From contig NC_084705.1 in NCBI RefSeq assembly GCF_033807575.1, positions 12,890,019-12,954,018 on the forward strand: a DNA stretch of 64,000 nucleotides. The letters are read 5' to 3'. Shown here in pieces: positions 13,001 to 23,797 of the stretch. Source of the stretch: Cydia pomonella. Lineage: Eukaryota; Arthropoda; Insecta; Lepidoptera; Tortricidae. Below the pieces are notes generated by a model. That model was not told where the DNA came from. It did not search any database and was given only the letters and a program-made list of their open reading frames with translations. How positions within the stretch are numbered: position 1 is the first letter of the stretch; the number at the start of each line of letters is the position of its first letter. The position numbers were made by a program, and so were the translations under genes.

Positions 13001-16000
13001 TCTATTTTCCAGATGTTTACCTACATTTTTTGCACTTTCAGTTTACGAAACATGGACTTAACTTTAACCACTGATAAGTCCAAATATATGATAAAAATCA
13101 CTGCCAGGATGCTCTAAACATATTATTATATCGAAAAAATGACAAAACTGATAAAATGTCGAGAAACTTACTTTTGACAATATTTTAGCTCTAACCACTA
13201 AAAAACCCCAACTGCCCATCTGAGGTCTAGACCACGTTCATACTTCATAATTGAAGTGGGTTAGAATAGAAAATAAACCATTTTTTTTCTTACGAGTCTT
13301 TATAACACTTCTAGCGTCTATAGTTTGCGAGATATGGACGCTGTGTCAACTTATCTTTGTGTTTAGGTGGTTCGATTTCTATACAAAAAATAATTGCGTT
13401 TCTATTAAGTCATTACACACTATTACTACATAAATATGTGCGCATCTATCTATTGTTTTATGTATAAAAATCGAACCACTTTAACTCACCTCGGTCTCCC
13501 CTAATCTGGCAAAAAACAATAAAATAAAATTAAACACTATTAACAAATTCGACCAAGCGCTTATATATTTATTATTATATCTCCTTGGATTTCACGGGCC
13601 TATAAATCCCGGTCTTTTGATAGGCTTGCGTGGGGATATAGATCCAACACGTAGAGGCCCCTTGGAGAGCTTTAATGTCATGTAGAACGCCTGCTGGAAC
13701 CCGTTCACAGGCGCAACAATAGACACCCATGAACCGGTCGCAGCAGGCATTGGGACTATTGTAGTAAAAATGAACAGTATAACGGTCTATGGATTGAAGT
13801 TTGGGAGGACAATGAGACTGGGTTATTGCAAAGACGTCCGGACACCTGCCATAACAATGTTTCCACTAGTTATCGAGGCAGGCGGTGACTCGCCGCCCAC
13901 TAGATGGGCCCCTGAAAATGCCGTCGTGAAGACGACCAGGAGCAACACCGGTGTGAGCGGCTCAGGGGTGTCAAGAGGTGTACGCCGCTTTCTACCCAGT
14001 GGCTGATAACAGCCACTGTGCCAACTCGCGTCTTATGCAAGTTTTCACTTCCACCCCTGGAGCATTTAGCTCTAACGACTCCTCTCTGGACGGCCAATGA
14101 AGGCAAGCCAGAGCTGAGAGTCCTGCGGGTCCCCTTGGGGTCCACTCCGACCGACGAAGACACGCCGGAGACGGAAACCCTGACCGACTCTCGGGAGTAC
14201 TCGGGTCCGTGGGGTCGTTACTCCCCAACAGCTCGCCACAATTAATTATATTATTATTTAATATATTTTTATTTAATGTTTAGGTAGGTATCAGAAAACA
14301 AGAAGATACGTTTTTTATCGGCATTTGTTGTTCTGACGGAAGAAATAATACTCTGTGTAAATTTAAATAACCTATTAGGGGTGATGATCATGATATGATA
14401 TAGAGCGCGCTAAAAGTTAAACATTAATTTTCATTATAAACTTATTTGGTACGGAATACTAATATCAACACGTGACTTACAATATTTATAAAAATAGATC
14501 ATAGAATATAGATAGAAACAAAAACATTCATTTCGAAAAAAATACTTAAATAAGGCATACGAATTAAGACACGTAGAACAATAAATTTAGTTAAGATGAG
14601 GTGAGAATTGCGACCCCAATAAAATAGTTCTGTTAATTGTGATGTGCTGATGCATGTAGGTTAGGTTAGAACTATTGCCCCAACGAACAGGCACTGCTAT
14701 CTCTGCTATCAGTAAAACACGTTGAAATTTACAACTGCGAACCCAAAAATAAAATTTTATCAAATACGAGTAACATATGACCTAACAATATGTACTTTGT
14801 ATGATTCTGAATTCGACAAATAAACATTTTTTGTACAACAAAAACTTGTATCGATTTTCCATAATGTCTGTTTTTTTAGAGTTCCGTAGCCGAAATGGCA
14901 AAAACCCTTATGGGAACCTCATATACGTCCGTATGACACAGCCTTTTCACTCGTAGAAGTAAAATTTTATAAAATTATATACATAGAAGAGTAAAAAGTT
15001 TTATTTCCAAAAATTAAACAAGTGGCACCTCATTTGTTAGGTTTAAAAAAAATATTGTTGCTAAGAGCTATTTTTGATAGCAGTGTATAGTTTTGGAAAT
15101 AATCGCTCCGAAAATCTAAAATACTTATTCCATTTTACCTTTGAACCAAGCGTGCAAAAATGTCGAAATAAATCATAAAATATGGCGTAACAAATACTTT
15201 CCATGAAAATTATTATGAACACGATCGGGTGAGCCATTAATGAGTTTTTTCAAAAACCTTTTTTTTAACAAAGTCGTAACTGCCGCAAAGTTTGGCCTTT
15301 TTGCGTGTATGGCCTTTCTTGTGTCATTTTAAATCATATTGCGGGTTTTAGATAACTTAACTGACCTCATAAGAGTCATAAGTTCCAAAGTCCATCAGAA
15401 TGTAAGTACACTCGGTTTAATCAAAGTAATACATAAACCAAATACCTAAAAACTCGCCAGCCATTTTCCGTATTTGTCATAAAATTGGAATAGTTAGTAA
15501 TGTTTTTAGTTTATATATTGACGAAAATGTGATTTTCAAGTATTGAAAATGTAGAACACATAAAATCGACGCTGCCAGTAAATAGTAATAGAGGCAAGAG
15601 CCGAGAACGATAGCCTTTTTCCATCAAAATTGGGTGAAAATTAATTGGCGGCATATGAAACTTTTATTCAATGGAAAATCAGCAAAAACGTCTAGTCTTT
15701 CTTGGAAAACGTGTTCGTAGCTTACTTCAATGAACTGGCGAATAAGTGCCTACAAACCAACACGCCTTGGTGCAATTATACGATGTTAAAACTGTAGGCC
15801 ACCATTTTGAAAATTGTACTTTTACTGTTTTGACAAAAAAAAATCGAATTTATAAGTTTTGTTTTTTCCTCGCAAGTGTGTTGAAAAACGTCGTATGAAA
15901 CGCGTGTGCTATGGTCATTACACACATCGGCTTTCTTATGAATATCGCCTCGTGTGTAATGACCAAATTAGCACACTTGTATCATAATGTACTATTGTTT

Positions 16001-19000
16001 CATTACTTTAACAACAGAAATTGATCTCAATTTACTATACGCCAGGGACCAAGTTAATACGATAATTTTGTATGGTGGACCTTACGAGGATAAATACCTA
16101 TGTAACATCGTATTTTAATTACAATTGGTATAATAATATTCATCATCAAAATTAAAGAATCCTTAGGTACGTTAAACATTATTTGAAATATTGTCATTAT
16201 GTACATTTTATATTTGAAATAAAAATAGTATGCAAGGTGACCAATAATATGTGCATTCCCGTTGCCAGGGAGGTTTTGGGTTTATACTGAGCAACTATTA
16301 CTATAAAACCAATCCCGAAATCGCGAAAAAATAATTTTGGTTGTTTCATACATTTTAGCTGGTCCATTTTCTATGGGAGGGTAATTTTTTTCTTGTGATC
16401 TTCTTTCCTAAACATCGATATAAAAACAATGCATATAGCTATTATAGTTTCAGAAATACATATAAGCCAACGTGCGATAACACCGTTCCGTTACTTATAT
16501 CTGGTTTTTGATCCGACCCATTTAAGGTTTTCAAGACGTTTCACGTACAAAAATAACCTTTGGAGTGGTAGGCCATCGGCTCCCGACCGATTACGTCATT
16601 TAAATTTGAAATTCGATTAATTGAAACAAAATCAAAATTCCAACAACTCATAAATGGCATAGCGCCACTTGAAGAGATAAACCATTGTTAAAAAAATTGT
16701 GAAGTACGGAACCCTTGTAACGCGAGTCCAACTCGCGCGACCGGTTTTTTAAGCTTATCGCAAAGTCTACGGCTTACAGAGCCACTAGTGTATAAATATC
16801 GGGTCTTGAACTCCTTAGTTCTACCTGAGCACTCAAGTCTATGCCCTGTATAAGACGAAACCGCGTTAACACGAGCTCTGGCTTTTCCCTTGAGACTCCT
16901 GCTATTGAGGTTCCACACTGGGTTCCACTGTATAAATACTTATGTATATGACTACTATATATAGGTACTTATATACCTACACAGAAAACCCCCATGACTC
17001 AGGAACAAATATCCGTGTTCATCACTCGAATAAATGTATCATTTTCAAACAAAATACTTATTTTCCGTTTCCAATAAGACGCTATTTCCATACAGCTTCA
17101 ATCTGAAATAAACCTTATCAACAACCGACAATTGGTAACTTTTAGATAAAAACGTCACAAATGCCCTTCCAGGATTTGAGCCCACTGATTCTGTTGCTGA
17201 GATTACCCACTGTACATATCATGAATAAACTCACAGTAAGATCTCCAATGTTGTTTTTTTGAAGTTCAATCGTCATCAGCTCGTCGTTTTCGACCCATTC
17301 TGGGCAAATTCGGGTTGCTTTCGTATTGATCAAATTCAAATATTGCAGCGACTTCGGCCACTTTGCTGTACCTAAAATATTAGATTCTGCTGTATTACTT
17401 CATGTACATATTATCATAACAAGAAAAAATTATCAAGAGAAATGAAGAGTCATTTAATATGTAAATAATAGGGTTGTTTCCAATTTTTGAAAAACGCTTG
17501 TATTGCGTTCTATATTAACTAAAAGTTGCCCTAAAATTCAACTTTTATACTAAAAACGGCTTTAAATATGTTAAATTACCAAAATATATTTTGACAGACG
17601 CTTTCGCGCCCAAAACGCTCTTTGAAAATTGTGTGACGTCACAGTTTACGGTTTGACACATAACTACATACACACGTAGAAGATACGAACTGTCAACTGA
17701 CATTTGTCGTTTATCGCCTAACTGTCAACAGTGTCAATCCGAGAGTTGTGACGTCATCAGAATCTTCAAAGACGTTTCGAGTTTGGTCACGTGACGTGTG
17801 CCAAAAGATATTTTAAATTCAATATTTACAAAAATATGGTCATTACAGGTCCCCTAAAAGTAATTTAACATGTTCTTATAATCCAAATGAATTTATTGGG
17901 ATACAATTCTGCCCTAAGATTTGTAGATGGAAACAACCCTATTGTACAATGTGCATTATAAACTGTCAACCTAGTTAGGTTTGAATGTTCGAATGTGGTA
18001 CCTGGTTTGAATGTTCAGGTTTATTTTAAGAGGAAATAGAAAATATAACGCAAATTGCGTTATCTGCCTCTCGATAGAGACTTTTGCATATTCGAGGGAT
18101 AGTGGCAGATAACGAAATTTCGATTTTCGGGTTTCGCGGCAGGTCTTCTAATCTGTAAACTAGCCGTCGTGATGCATCAATGCTCCATTTAAAACTACAT
18201 TACACAGATTGAACTAGGCCTACCTGAGCAAAGTTTATATGAGTTCATACTAAAGATTCTAGGCGACGATATACGTAATTATTTATATGGTAGTTACTTA
18301 AATAATAAAAACTCCACGGCCGATTCGGCCACGGCGACTGCTATCAACTCCGTTGCTGTCTCTGGTGTGCTCGCAAGTGACTGATGTAGCCGATCTTGCT
18401 ACCAAAAGTTCGCGAACATTGCGGGCATGTGAGCACACCATTTTCGTAATTATAGTGCATAGCCGCGGGTGGTCTGGCTTTTATATCGTCGCGCTTGGCG
18501 TCCAGCTCTAAGCGCCGACGAGCTTCGAAATCAGCTACTTAAATATACACATACATAAAAAACATCACTCACTTTTCGGGAAATAAAATGTTTGTACTCG
18601 TCACATTATACACCAATTCTCGTACCAGAACTCGAATCCGTAGCGTACTAGTTCATGTATGCTGATCTACAGCTACGGAACCCTTCCTTAAAGATGACTC
18701 ACGCTAGACCGGCCCGAGCCCGGGCCGAGGCGTCCGACACGTCATTTTCTATGACGCCTGATCGGTGGCCACGTGGTGCTTTTCATAGAAAATGAAGCGC
18801 CCCGGAAGCTGCGGCCTGGCCACGGCCCGGTCTAGCGTGAGTTATCCTTTATGCGTGGTCCGACACGCACAGGGCCGGTTTTGTATCGCGTATTTCAAAT
18901 TTACTAAATATATAAATTAGGATAGGTACCCACCCAGGTATTCTATGTATAGGTACATAGAATCGAAATGTAAACATTCATTGACTGTTAGGCGATACGA

Positions 19001-22000
19001 AGTTCGCCGAGTCAGCTTTAAAAACCTAAATTAAGTTCACCTAAAAGGTAACACGACATTCAATGACTGTTAAGCGGTACAGTCAGCATCAAAAGTAGCG
19101 GATGAAACAATGCGCCAAAAGTATCTGATATTCCGGATAACTTCTCCAAACGTAGATAAATTTCTAAATTTCACATTCAAAAGTATATATTTTACAGTCT
19201 TAGTTGTTCTATATTAAATACATCCCTTTTTGTTAAGCTGTTACAGAATGGTAGATACTTATGAAGCGTTATTTGATCCGTTACTTTTGATGCTGACTGT
19301 ACAAGGATCACCGGGTCAGCTATAAAACCTATATTAATTAATTAATTGCGTGTAAAAAATACGCAAGTAAGTATAACGGGTTGGCACTGATTGACTAGCA
19401 CGATATCTTTTCGTAGATTAACAAAGTAATATTTTTGTTTTAATATATAACCTAAATTAAGTTCAGCTAAAAGGTAACACGATATTCATTGACGGTTAGG
19501 CGGTACATAGTTCGCCAGGTCAGCGTTTCAGGGCAACATAGCTAAATGATATGGCCGAAGGATTTGACTAGCAAAATTTCAAACACAAGTAGGTAGTTTT
19601 AGAAATATTGACGAAAAACGTCCAAACCCGCACGAATCCGAAATATTCCGCCACAAGTTTCGCGCGGTGCGCCAAATTTTTTGTTTCTTTCTAATTTCCT
19701 GGCTCTTAAGCAAAGCTTAGGCTCTCAATGACTTGACATTCACATGAGCAAAAATCGTAAACTCGGACGTCTAGAACACAGATGGAATATTTATTTTTCA
19801 CGTCATCAGCTCGAACAAGGGTAATTTGCTGCTTAAAAACAGTGAGCAAAATCGCATTTTGCTCACCGAGTGAGACAAAATAACATTCAAGTGACCTTTA
19901 GATTCGAATGTCATTCAACGTGCGGGGCCTAATACAAGTTCGAAATATTTGTATTCTATTGTCTTTATCCCTTTCACGTCATTAGCAAAAAGAAAGAGAC
20001 AAAAAAAGTGCATACGTAATTCAACGGTACATTGATGGTTTATAATAGACCCCCGAAATAAGTCAGACCGCATCGTTCCAAAACACCCTACGAGTCTTCA
20101 TTCGTAATAATTAATTAATGAAATAAAAGTTTAAAATTTAATAAAAACACCATATTTTACGTATTTTATTATACAATCAAAACAATGAACTTATACAAAT
20201 TTACGCAATTGTTACGCAGTAAATAATTCTACTTAACTACTTTTAACGATCTCTACTATAGTTGACAAATAGTAGTATCGGCAATTCGGACCGGATATTA
20301 CAGTTTTTTTTTTTACAAAAAAAAGTTGTCGATTGAACTGTCAATTGATGTTCGTTAATTCATTATTTTTGTATTATTTTATTGAAATTTCTTTCGTTTT
20401 GTTTTATTGCGGTAATTAAAGTTAATTGTTAGAATACCTTTAGAGAACATGAGTGAAATAGTGATCTGTCCGTCTGGATTACTTACATTTTTTCAGGTTG
20501 TATTTTTTGATGGCTGACTGACGTGAAAAATTTTGTGTACTACACGAGATCAAAGTTATTTACATCTCGTGCGCTTTTGAGTCCCTTACTACGCTCAAGA
20601 TTCTAAATTAGATTCATTCGCTACGCTCGTGAATCTATTATAGAATCTTTCGCTTGCACGGGACTCAAAACAAGCACTCGAAGAAATATCAAACTTTGCT
20701 CTCTTGTTGTACAAATAACTATTCCTGCCATTTGGCCGTAGGCGTAGGTAGTCAGCACCAACAGTAGGGGATTAAGCAAACAACGCTCCAAAAGCATCTG
20801 ACATCCTTTTCTAAATAAAAATAAATCTCTATAGTTCGCGTTAAAAACTATCTGTTCCAGTCCAATTGAATTCTAACTGTATTCTATATTCTTTAAAAAA
20901 AATGTGAGCACTATGATGGTGGTTTACCACCAGTCGTCTTAACTATATGCTTCACCAAGTTGGTTATTTATATGCACATGTATAACTTATAGCATGGACT
21001 AGGTACATGATGTTAGGCACTGATAGGTATCTCACGTTCAGGAGAATTATTTATGTTATCATCAGCATCACCACACAGCGAGCCCAGAGGGTTGTGACTG
21101 GCTACTAGCTTCTGCATACGTGGCAGCGTAAACACTGCATCTAGAAGGGAAGCACCGTCCAAGTTGTTGTGTGATAGGTCCAGGTCCGCCAGCCACTGCA
21201 GCGGTGAAAACACGCCTCTGAAACATACGTAACTTATTAATTTTTGATACGAATCCAGTATGGCCTTTTATTTGAGGGCACGTCTCTTTTTGTTTGTTGA
21301 GTTTACACTATGTAAATAAGGAGAACAGTGAAATTGACGCTCACATTGCTTAATGTGTACGCACCTTGGCATTGGTACGGTCAACTTTTGATGCTGTATC
21401 CTAAGTTTGGTAAGATTTGCTCCCTCAAACATGGCATATGATAGGTTAGTCAACCCACAATACTGGAGATCAAGACTTTTAATAGATGAGCCATTTAACT
21501 TCCCAGTTAAGCTGCTTGAATTAAGCGGTACACCTATTAATTCTAGATTTGTCAAGTTTCGTAACGATACCTTAAATTTAGGTAGAGTTAAAGGCTCGGC
21601 TCCGTGAATGGAGCTCTCTTGAATGGACAGAGTTTTCAATGAGGGTAACTGCTCCAGCCAAGCGCTGCCGTTTCCTAGCTTTCTGACCGCAGCTGGCACT
21701 TGCGCGCACTTTAGTATTAGGGTCTCTAGCTTTACAGGGAACTGCATAAATGCTTGCACATCCGGAACTACATTGTTAAGCATTAACGTACGTAGTTCTG
21801 TAACACCGCTAAGGAAATCTTGTGACGGGCGCGGTGGGTTTTTAGAGCTTTTGGCGACAATAATGAGTTTGTATATTTGCAGATTACGCAGATGATGTTC
21901 CTGTAATCTAGGTTCCGCGGCTTGTTCAGTGAGCCGTAGTGTCTTAGTCAGAGTGATATGCCATAGTTTGAATATGTCGTAATATGACGTATTCTGGTTG

Positions 22001-23754
22001 GCTTTACAGTTGCGAATTTCAACTTCTTCCACATTATCATGTTCAACCAGAACTGGTAAGTTGTCGGCTAATGTGATAATCTCTTCGCACTCCAGGAAAT
22101 ATTTATCTGATCCCGTGTATTCTATATTTATACGTTTAGATCCTGCAACGGAAAGTAAACATTATTATAAGTACACTAAGGAGCAAAACTGTCTCAATAG
22201 TAGCATATTAGTAGAATGTGGAGAAGTTAACTTCGATCAAGGGGAGGGGCACATGGTTAATACATAACAGTACTCCTTGAAATTTTCTACAAATCGGCCT
22301 AACATATGATGTACTTGGCATTTACGGTTATTTTGTAATTTCAAATCGAAAAGTAGAAAAAACACATTTTTATTTTTTCCAATATTTCTAGTTCCTCCTA
22401 TGAAAACTCCAAATAGGGAACCATACATAATTAAGAAATGCTTTTTTGCAACGTTTGTGATCGCGAGCTCTTTCCATCATAGGAGAAAAAAAGTGTCCCA
22501 ATATTTCCAGACTTTTTTCAAACTTTCCTTTTTGTTACCGCCATACAAAGTTTTGGGGAAATGGTAATACAATAGGAAAATCCCCATTTATCCCATTAGG
22601 ATCGAAAGAGCACGAGCTCCTAATCACGAGATTACGAGTACAAATAACACAAAATTATTTAAAAAAATAAAAATATATTAATGAGTGGCATTTTTTAAGA
22701 AACGCTCATTTATATTAATTTGGAAGTAAAGGTACCCTCCTAAAACTATAAATCTTTTCAGGACAATTTACACAGATCTACTAGGTACACCAACCAAAGA
22801 TTCTTTGACTTTATAAGGTCTAACAGAAAATCGGGCCCCGAGTTGAGCCATTCAGCGCCATCGCCATCTACATTACTGTCAAATTTTAACCACTAATTTT
22901 TGCCTTAAGAGGGAAGAATTGCTTTGCGATCTTAGCGTAATAACGGTAATTTTTCTATGAAATTCCATATCCTGAGAAAACGTTTTCCACTAACTAAATT
23001 TTAACAAATAACTTTGATTTTGGTGTCGATCGCTTGAGCATAATATATTCTAGGTTTATAGGAATCGTTTTATATTATTTTATTATATTTCATCTATCTC
23101 ATTTAAGCTACTAGATCAAGTTTGGTATCGTTTTCGTATAAATCGGGGATGCTGGATTCATATATAGCTTATAGTATCATATTGACACCACGCCGAAGTA
23201 AAAACATATAAAATATGAAAAAAAAAACTGTTTTTAATTCCTCTTCACGCTAAAATCGCTCAACTAACTTAGTTAAAAAATTGGTACAGAGATAGTTTGA
23301 TACCCGGGGAAGAACATAGGATAGTTTTTATCCCAAAGTGAGAAGGGAGGTGTAGGTTTGTATGGGGAATCAATAACCGCTCGCTCAACCGATTTAGATG
23401 AAATATGTGATTTAGTTGAATATGATACCACACTTGACTTAGAACTTAAAGAATCATTAACCTCAGACGTCAGCGACGCTAAATATTTTGAATCGACATG
23501 TGAATATCAATATGAATATGATTATTTTCTTCACTGATTAATATGATAATTAGCTACAAACTCGGCATTTACTCACCATTCAATAAGTAGCGAAACAAGT
23601 GATCAGTAGAGTCGTCTTGTAAATAATGACAGGTACTGTTTTGGGGGCAAACGGCCGGCGGGTTTTTACGATTGTAACTTCTAGCACATTCCAAGCTTGC
23701 AAGCAACACTAATACAATCACTGCACTCATTACGCGACGCATAGTAACTCGCAC
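6390..23754 (-). CDS. Toll-family receptor, nine coding exons
   Basis: Joining 23754-23577, 22142-21365, 21217-21036, 17365-17235, 12174-12013, 8926-8761, 8174-7942, 7498-7337 and 7067-6390 gives 2670 nt: 889 codons plus stop, with matching phases and GT-AG introns throughout. Domains: signal peptide (about 9-28), leucine-rich repeats (about 60-430), a cysteine region (about 450-515), LRRNT-like CLPECNC (about 529), two or three further LRRs, LRRCT with LDCFCSD, a membrane span (about 690-714) and TIR (about 745-880) with box 1 FLSYCHEN, box 2 RDFGPGDP and box 3 FW. The two cysteine clusters place it with multi-cysteine Tolls (Drosophila Toll-1 group). Such receptors bind Spatzle-type ligands at the plasma membrane and recruit MyD88 through the TIR domain in immunity and development. 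Which Toll paralogue it is cannot be told. The exon 3 donor has an alternative in the same phase (see that exon). Confidence 0.93.
7337..7498 (-). CDS. Toll exon 8: LRR and LRRCT
   Basis: 162 nt, phase 0 at both ends, between TTCCAG and GTATAT. It encodes ELNVSYNNIRHISKDAA, an LRR, and GNRLDCFCSD, the cysteine start of the juxtamembrane LRRCT. Its 54 residues join in frame to VRDWKETLC of exon 9, completing the CxC...C pattern of the family. Confidence 0.9.
7942..8174 (-). CDS. Toll exon 7: LRRNT and LRR
   Basis: The acceptor TTCGCAG is followed by AATGTAATTGT; with the split codon from exon 6 this reads CLPECNC, a typical LRRNT. The exon ends DTLV before GTTAGT, and joining to exon 8 gives a regular repeat of about 24 residues (LELHAPNNSI...ELNVSYNNI), which supports the chosen donor. 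It is strikingly GC-rich against its introns, so long antisense frames appear opposite it. They have no support of their own. Confidence 0.87.
8761..8926 (-). CDS. Toll exon 6: cysteine region
   Basis: 166 nt between TTACAG and GTACAA, ending in phase 1. It encodes KVKLIARDVRCRDRGG and later SLCPYNSDCLP, supplying cysteines of the first LRRCT and the start of the following LRRNT. Confidence 0.87.
9380..9850. repeat. TE-like dispersed repeat
   Basis: Contains the phrases CATACAAAC, ACATACCAAATTTCA (twice, near 9628 and 9740) and C-rich tracts, then GAGTGAGTGAGTCAGTGACGA. I recognise this composition from interspersed lepidopteran repeats. A similar style occurs at about 23280-23420. Family and ends are unresolved. 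Confidence 0.4.
10205..10370. repeat. LINE 3'-UTR-type repeat
   Basis: GCAAACGAGCAAACAAATCG followed by CCTGATGGTAAGC matches in style GCAAACAAGCATACGACCCG and CCTGATAGTAAGC at 60893-60923, so the two belong to one dispersed family, probably a LINE 3' end. Confidence 0.5.
10741..11586 (-). CDS. maT-type mariner transposase, core deleted
   Basis: An open frame of 281 residues with the N-terminal helix-turn-helix (LVYRTINRYN-like FVYRTINRYN), the linker RKRSGRQ, LGLHAYRRQKGHLL, and the first catalytic Asp in ILFTDEKKFTIEE. It then reads PRVQRGHHPSYVMM, but jumps from ILRAKHKQAWFRRNKIDFIA to GSGLDYSIWQV. In maT (DD37D) elements a block of roughly 60 residues carrying the QQDxAPxH second Asp lies here, and SPDLNP precedes LDYSIW; both are missing while the frame stays open. 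The C-terminus RGGYFE is normal. It should still make a DNA-binding protein but not a transposase. No terminal inverted repeats were found around it. It lies in Toll intron 5 and is on the same strand as the gene. Confidence 0.88.
   Translation of the reverse strand: MNWGLKGNRIAVIALHKCGHPPNMILKLLENLKINKQFVYRTINRYNSTQSFDDRKRSGRQCTVRTPALIKAVKARIARNPVRKQKLLLKLPKKIIIEDLGLHAYRRQKGHLLNGRLKTMRLERSRVLLKRYAQNGHRKILFTDEKKFTIEECSNRQNDRVYAKNSQEAIAAIPRVQRGHHPSYVMMAGCVILRAKHKQAWFRRNKIDFIAHEDWGSGLDYSIWQVIEKKACAKLHTNLDSLKRAIVKTVTELDMTIVRAAIDDWPRRLRPCVKARGGYFE
12013..12174 (-). CDS. Toll exon 5: end of first LRR block
   Basis: 162 nt, phase 0 at both ends, between TTGCAG and GTAAGT. It reads YKDLIMKRAISGPSSQPVVL then NLSDNPNLGIV. 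The position after NLSDNP is where a first LRRCT normally has a CxC pair; here NLGIV stands instead and the only cysteine is in LQCHND. This is either a real loss in this receptor or a sign of an unusual exon. Confidence 0.87.
12396..13501. mobile_element. 1.1-kb TIR element, TA target
   Basis: The left end GGGGAGACCAAGGAGAGTTG is matched by the right end read inward, GGGGAGACCGAGGTGAGTTA. TA dinucleotides flank both ends (12394-12395, 13502-13503), as for Tc1/mariner-type insertions. No transposase frame lies inside; only AT-rich sequence with internal AACTTG/CAAGTT words. Confidence 0.7.
13590..14240. repeat. GC-rich TE-like repeat
   Basis: A block of higher GC than its surroundings, running from about CACGGGCCTATAAATCCCGG to CCAACAGCTCGCCAC. 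Open frames occur on both strands but none shows a domain. I recognise the phrase GATATAGATCCAACACGTAG from repeated lepidopteran DNA, possibly a LINE 5' region. This is not confirmed. Confidence 0.45.
14241..15880. other. Toll intron 4, middle part
   Basis: AT-rich intron. Apart from a reversed fragment at 14875-14950 (GTTCCGTAGCCGAAATGGCA) of the repeat family at 3384-3700, I see nothing that can be named. Confidence 0.4.
15885..15990. mobile_element. Hairpin MITE
   Basis: Arms GCGTGTGCTATGGTCATTAC and, inverted, GTAATGACCAAATTAGCACA face each other around about 30 bp of loop. The arms differ slightly, as in an old insertion. Confidence 0.55.
16695..16752 (-). repeat. Fragment of the 3384-type repeat
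   Basis: Reverse complement of the start of the family at 3384-3700 (AAAAAACCGGTCGCGCGAGT on the minus strand), ending in GGGTTCCGTAC. Adjacent sequence to 16920 is probably also repetitive but is unassigned. Confidence 0.55.
16975..17035 (-). repeat. SINE fragment
   Basis: ACAGAAAACCCCCATGACTC and GGAACAAATATCCGTGTTCA match the body of the tRNA-derived SINEs at 60226-60490 and 63690-63930, in the same orientation. Both ends are truncated. Confidence 0.6.
17235..17365 (-). CDS. Toll exon 4: LRR
   Basis: 131 nt between GTACAG and GTGAGT. With one base from exon 3 it reads KWPKSLQYLNLINTKATRIC then IELQKNNIGDLT: two LRR cores with the cysteine often seen near the end of the first block. It ends in phase 0 and joins exon 5. 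Confidence 0.87.
17471..17939. mobile_element. 469-bp TIR element, TA target
   Basis: Ends GGGTTGTTTCCA and TGGAAACAACCC face each other and are bounded by TA at 17469-17470 and 17940-17941. The interior has TGACGTCA-type words but no coding frame. It lies in Toll intron 3, just 5' of exon 4. Confidence 0.7.
18315..18560 (-). mobile_element. LINE C-terminus with C2H2 finger
   Basis: On the minus strand an open stretch reads RRRLELDAKRDDIKARPPAM, then VLTCPQCSRTFGSKIGYISH and LRAHQRQQRS before a stop. The CxxC...HxxxH spacing is a C2H2 zinc finger, and a zinc finger directly before the stop is typical of the C-terminus of a lepidopteran non-LTR (endonuclease-reverse transcriptase) family. Only this tail survives. 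Confidence 0.7.
18689..18850. mobile_element. GC-rich MITE
   Basis: Arms GACTCACGCTAGACCGGCCC and, inverted, GGCCCGGTCTAGCGTGAGTT end the element, which also has CATTTTCTATGA / TCATAGAAAATGA inside. It is a long imperfect palindrome without coding capacity, recognisable as a common moth and butterfly MITE type. Confidence 0.75.
18972..19510. repeat. ~80-bp tandem repeat split by a MITE
   Basis: Three copies of a unit that reads CATTCATTGACTGTTAGGCG, then GTACGAAGTTCGCC-GTCAGC, then CCTAAATTAAGTTCACCTAA and AAGGTAACACGA. Copy 1 starts near 18972, copy 2 near 19055 and copy 3 near 19480. Copy 2 is cut by the MITE at 19080-19299. Confidence 0.65.
19080..19299. mobile_element. CAGTCAGC MITE, 220 bp
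   Basis: TIRs CAGTCAGCATCAAAAGTAGC (left) and its near-perfect inverse at the right end, with TA duplicated at 19078-19079 and 19300-19301. It is inserted in a tandem-repeat unit, so the empty site can be read from a sister unit. A second copy is at 59577-59788, a truncated one at 20745-20890, and shorter palindromes with a CAGTCAGCGTCAAA end at 26592 and 35254. Confidence 0.85.
20560..20715. repeat. Palindromic dispersed repeat
   Basis: GAGTCCCTTACTACGCTCAAGATTC is echoed in inverse by GAATCTTTCGCTTGCACGGGACTC around a loop. A related stretch is at about 12872-12915. It is probably a decayed foldback MITE. Confidence 0.4.
20745..20890. mobile_element. Truncated CAGTCAGC MITE
   Basis: GTCAGCACCAACAGTAGGGG, then GCTCCAAAAGCATCTGACAT follow the order of the MITE at 19080-19299, with about 80% match by eye. 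The right TIR is missing. Confidence 0.5.
21036..21217 (-). CDS. Toll exon 3: LRR
   Basis: 182 nt. The acceptor TTTCAG supplies A to complete AGA from exon 2, giving GVFSPLQWLADLDLSHNNL and MQKLVASHNPLGSLC. The chosen donor GTGAGA after GAAC is strong. An alternative, GTGATG after CTGTGTG (GSLC), has the same phase and would give a more regular LRR length of 22 residues. Transcript data would decide. Confidence 0.82.
21365..22142 (-). CDS. Toll exon 2: N-terminal LRR region
   Basis: 778 nt between TTGCAG and GTGCGT, the largest ectodomain exon. It starts SKRINIEYTG and carries ECEEI, then LRRs such as LRTLMLNNVVPDVQAF, LPSLKTLSIQESSI, LRNLTNLELIGVPL and IKSLDLQYCGLTNLS, ending LTVPMPR. It enters in phase 1 and leaves in phase 2, matching its neighbours exactly. 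Several N-glycosylation sequons (NTS, NGS, NLT) fit an extracellular domain. Confidence 0.92.
22143..23576. other. Toll intron 1
   Basis: AT-rich intron between the signal-peptide exon and the first LRR exon. It holds a weak inverted pair (GAGCTCTTTCCATC near 22467, GATCGAAAGAGCACGAGCTC near 22600) and a TE-like stretch near 23280-23420. No coding exon was seen. Confidence 0.45.
23577..23754 (-). CDS. Toll exon 1: signal peptide
   Basis: Starts at the first of three in-frame ATGs (23754, 23742, 23730). The third begins MSAVIVLVLLASLECARS, a clear signal peptide, so any of the three could be used. It continues YNRKNPPAVCPQNSTCHYLQ, an N-terminal cysteine pair, and ends in phase 1 before GTGAGT. 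Which ATG is used cannot be told from sequence. Confidence 0.88.
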
Positions 23755-23797
23755 AAGTTACAAAATGAGGAAATATTGGCGATTTTTAAAAGAGTCA

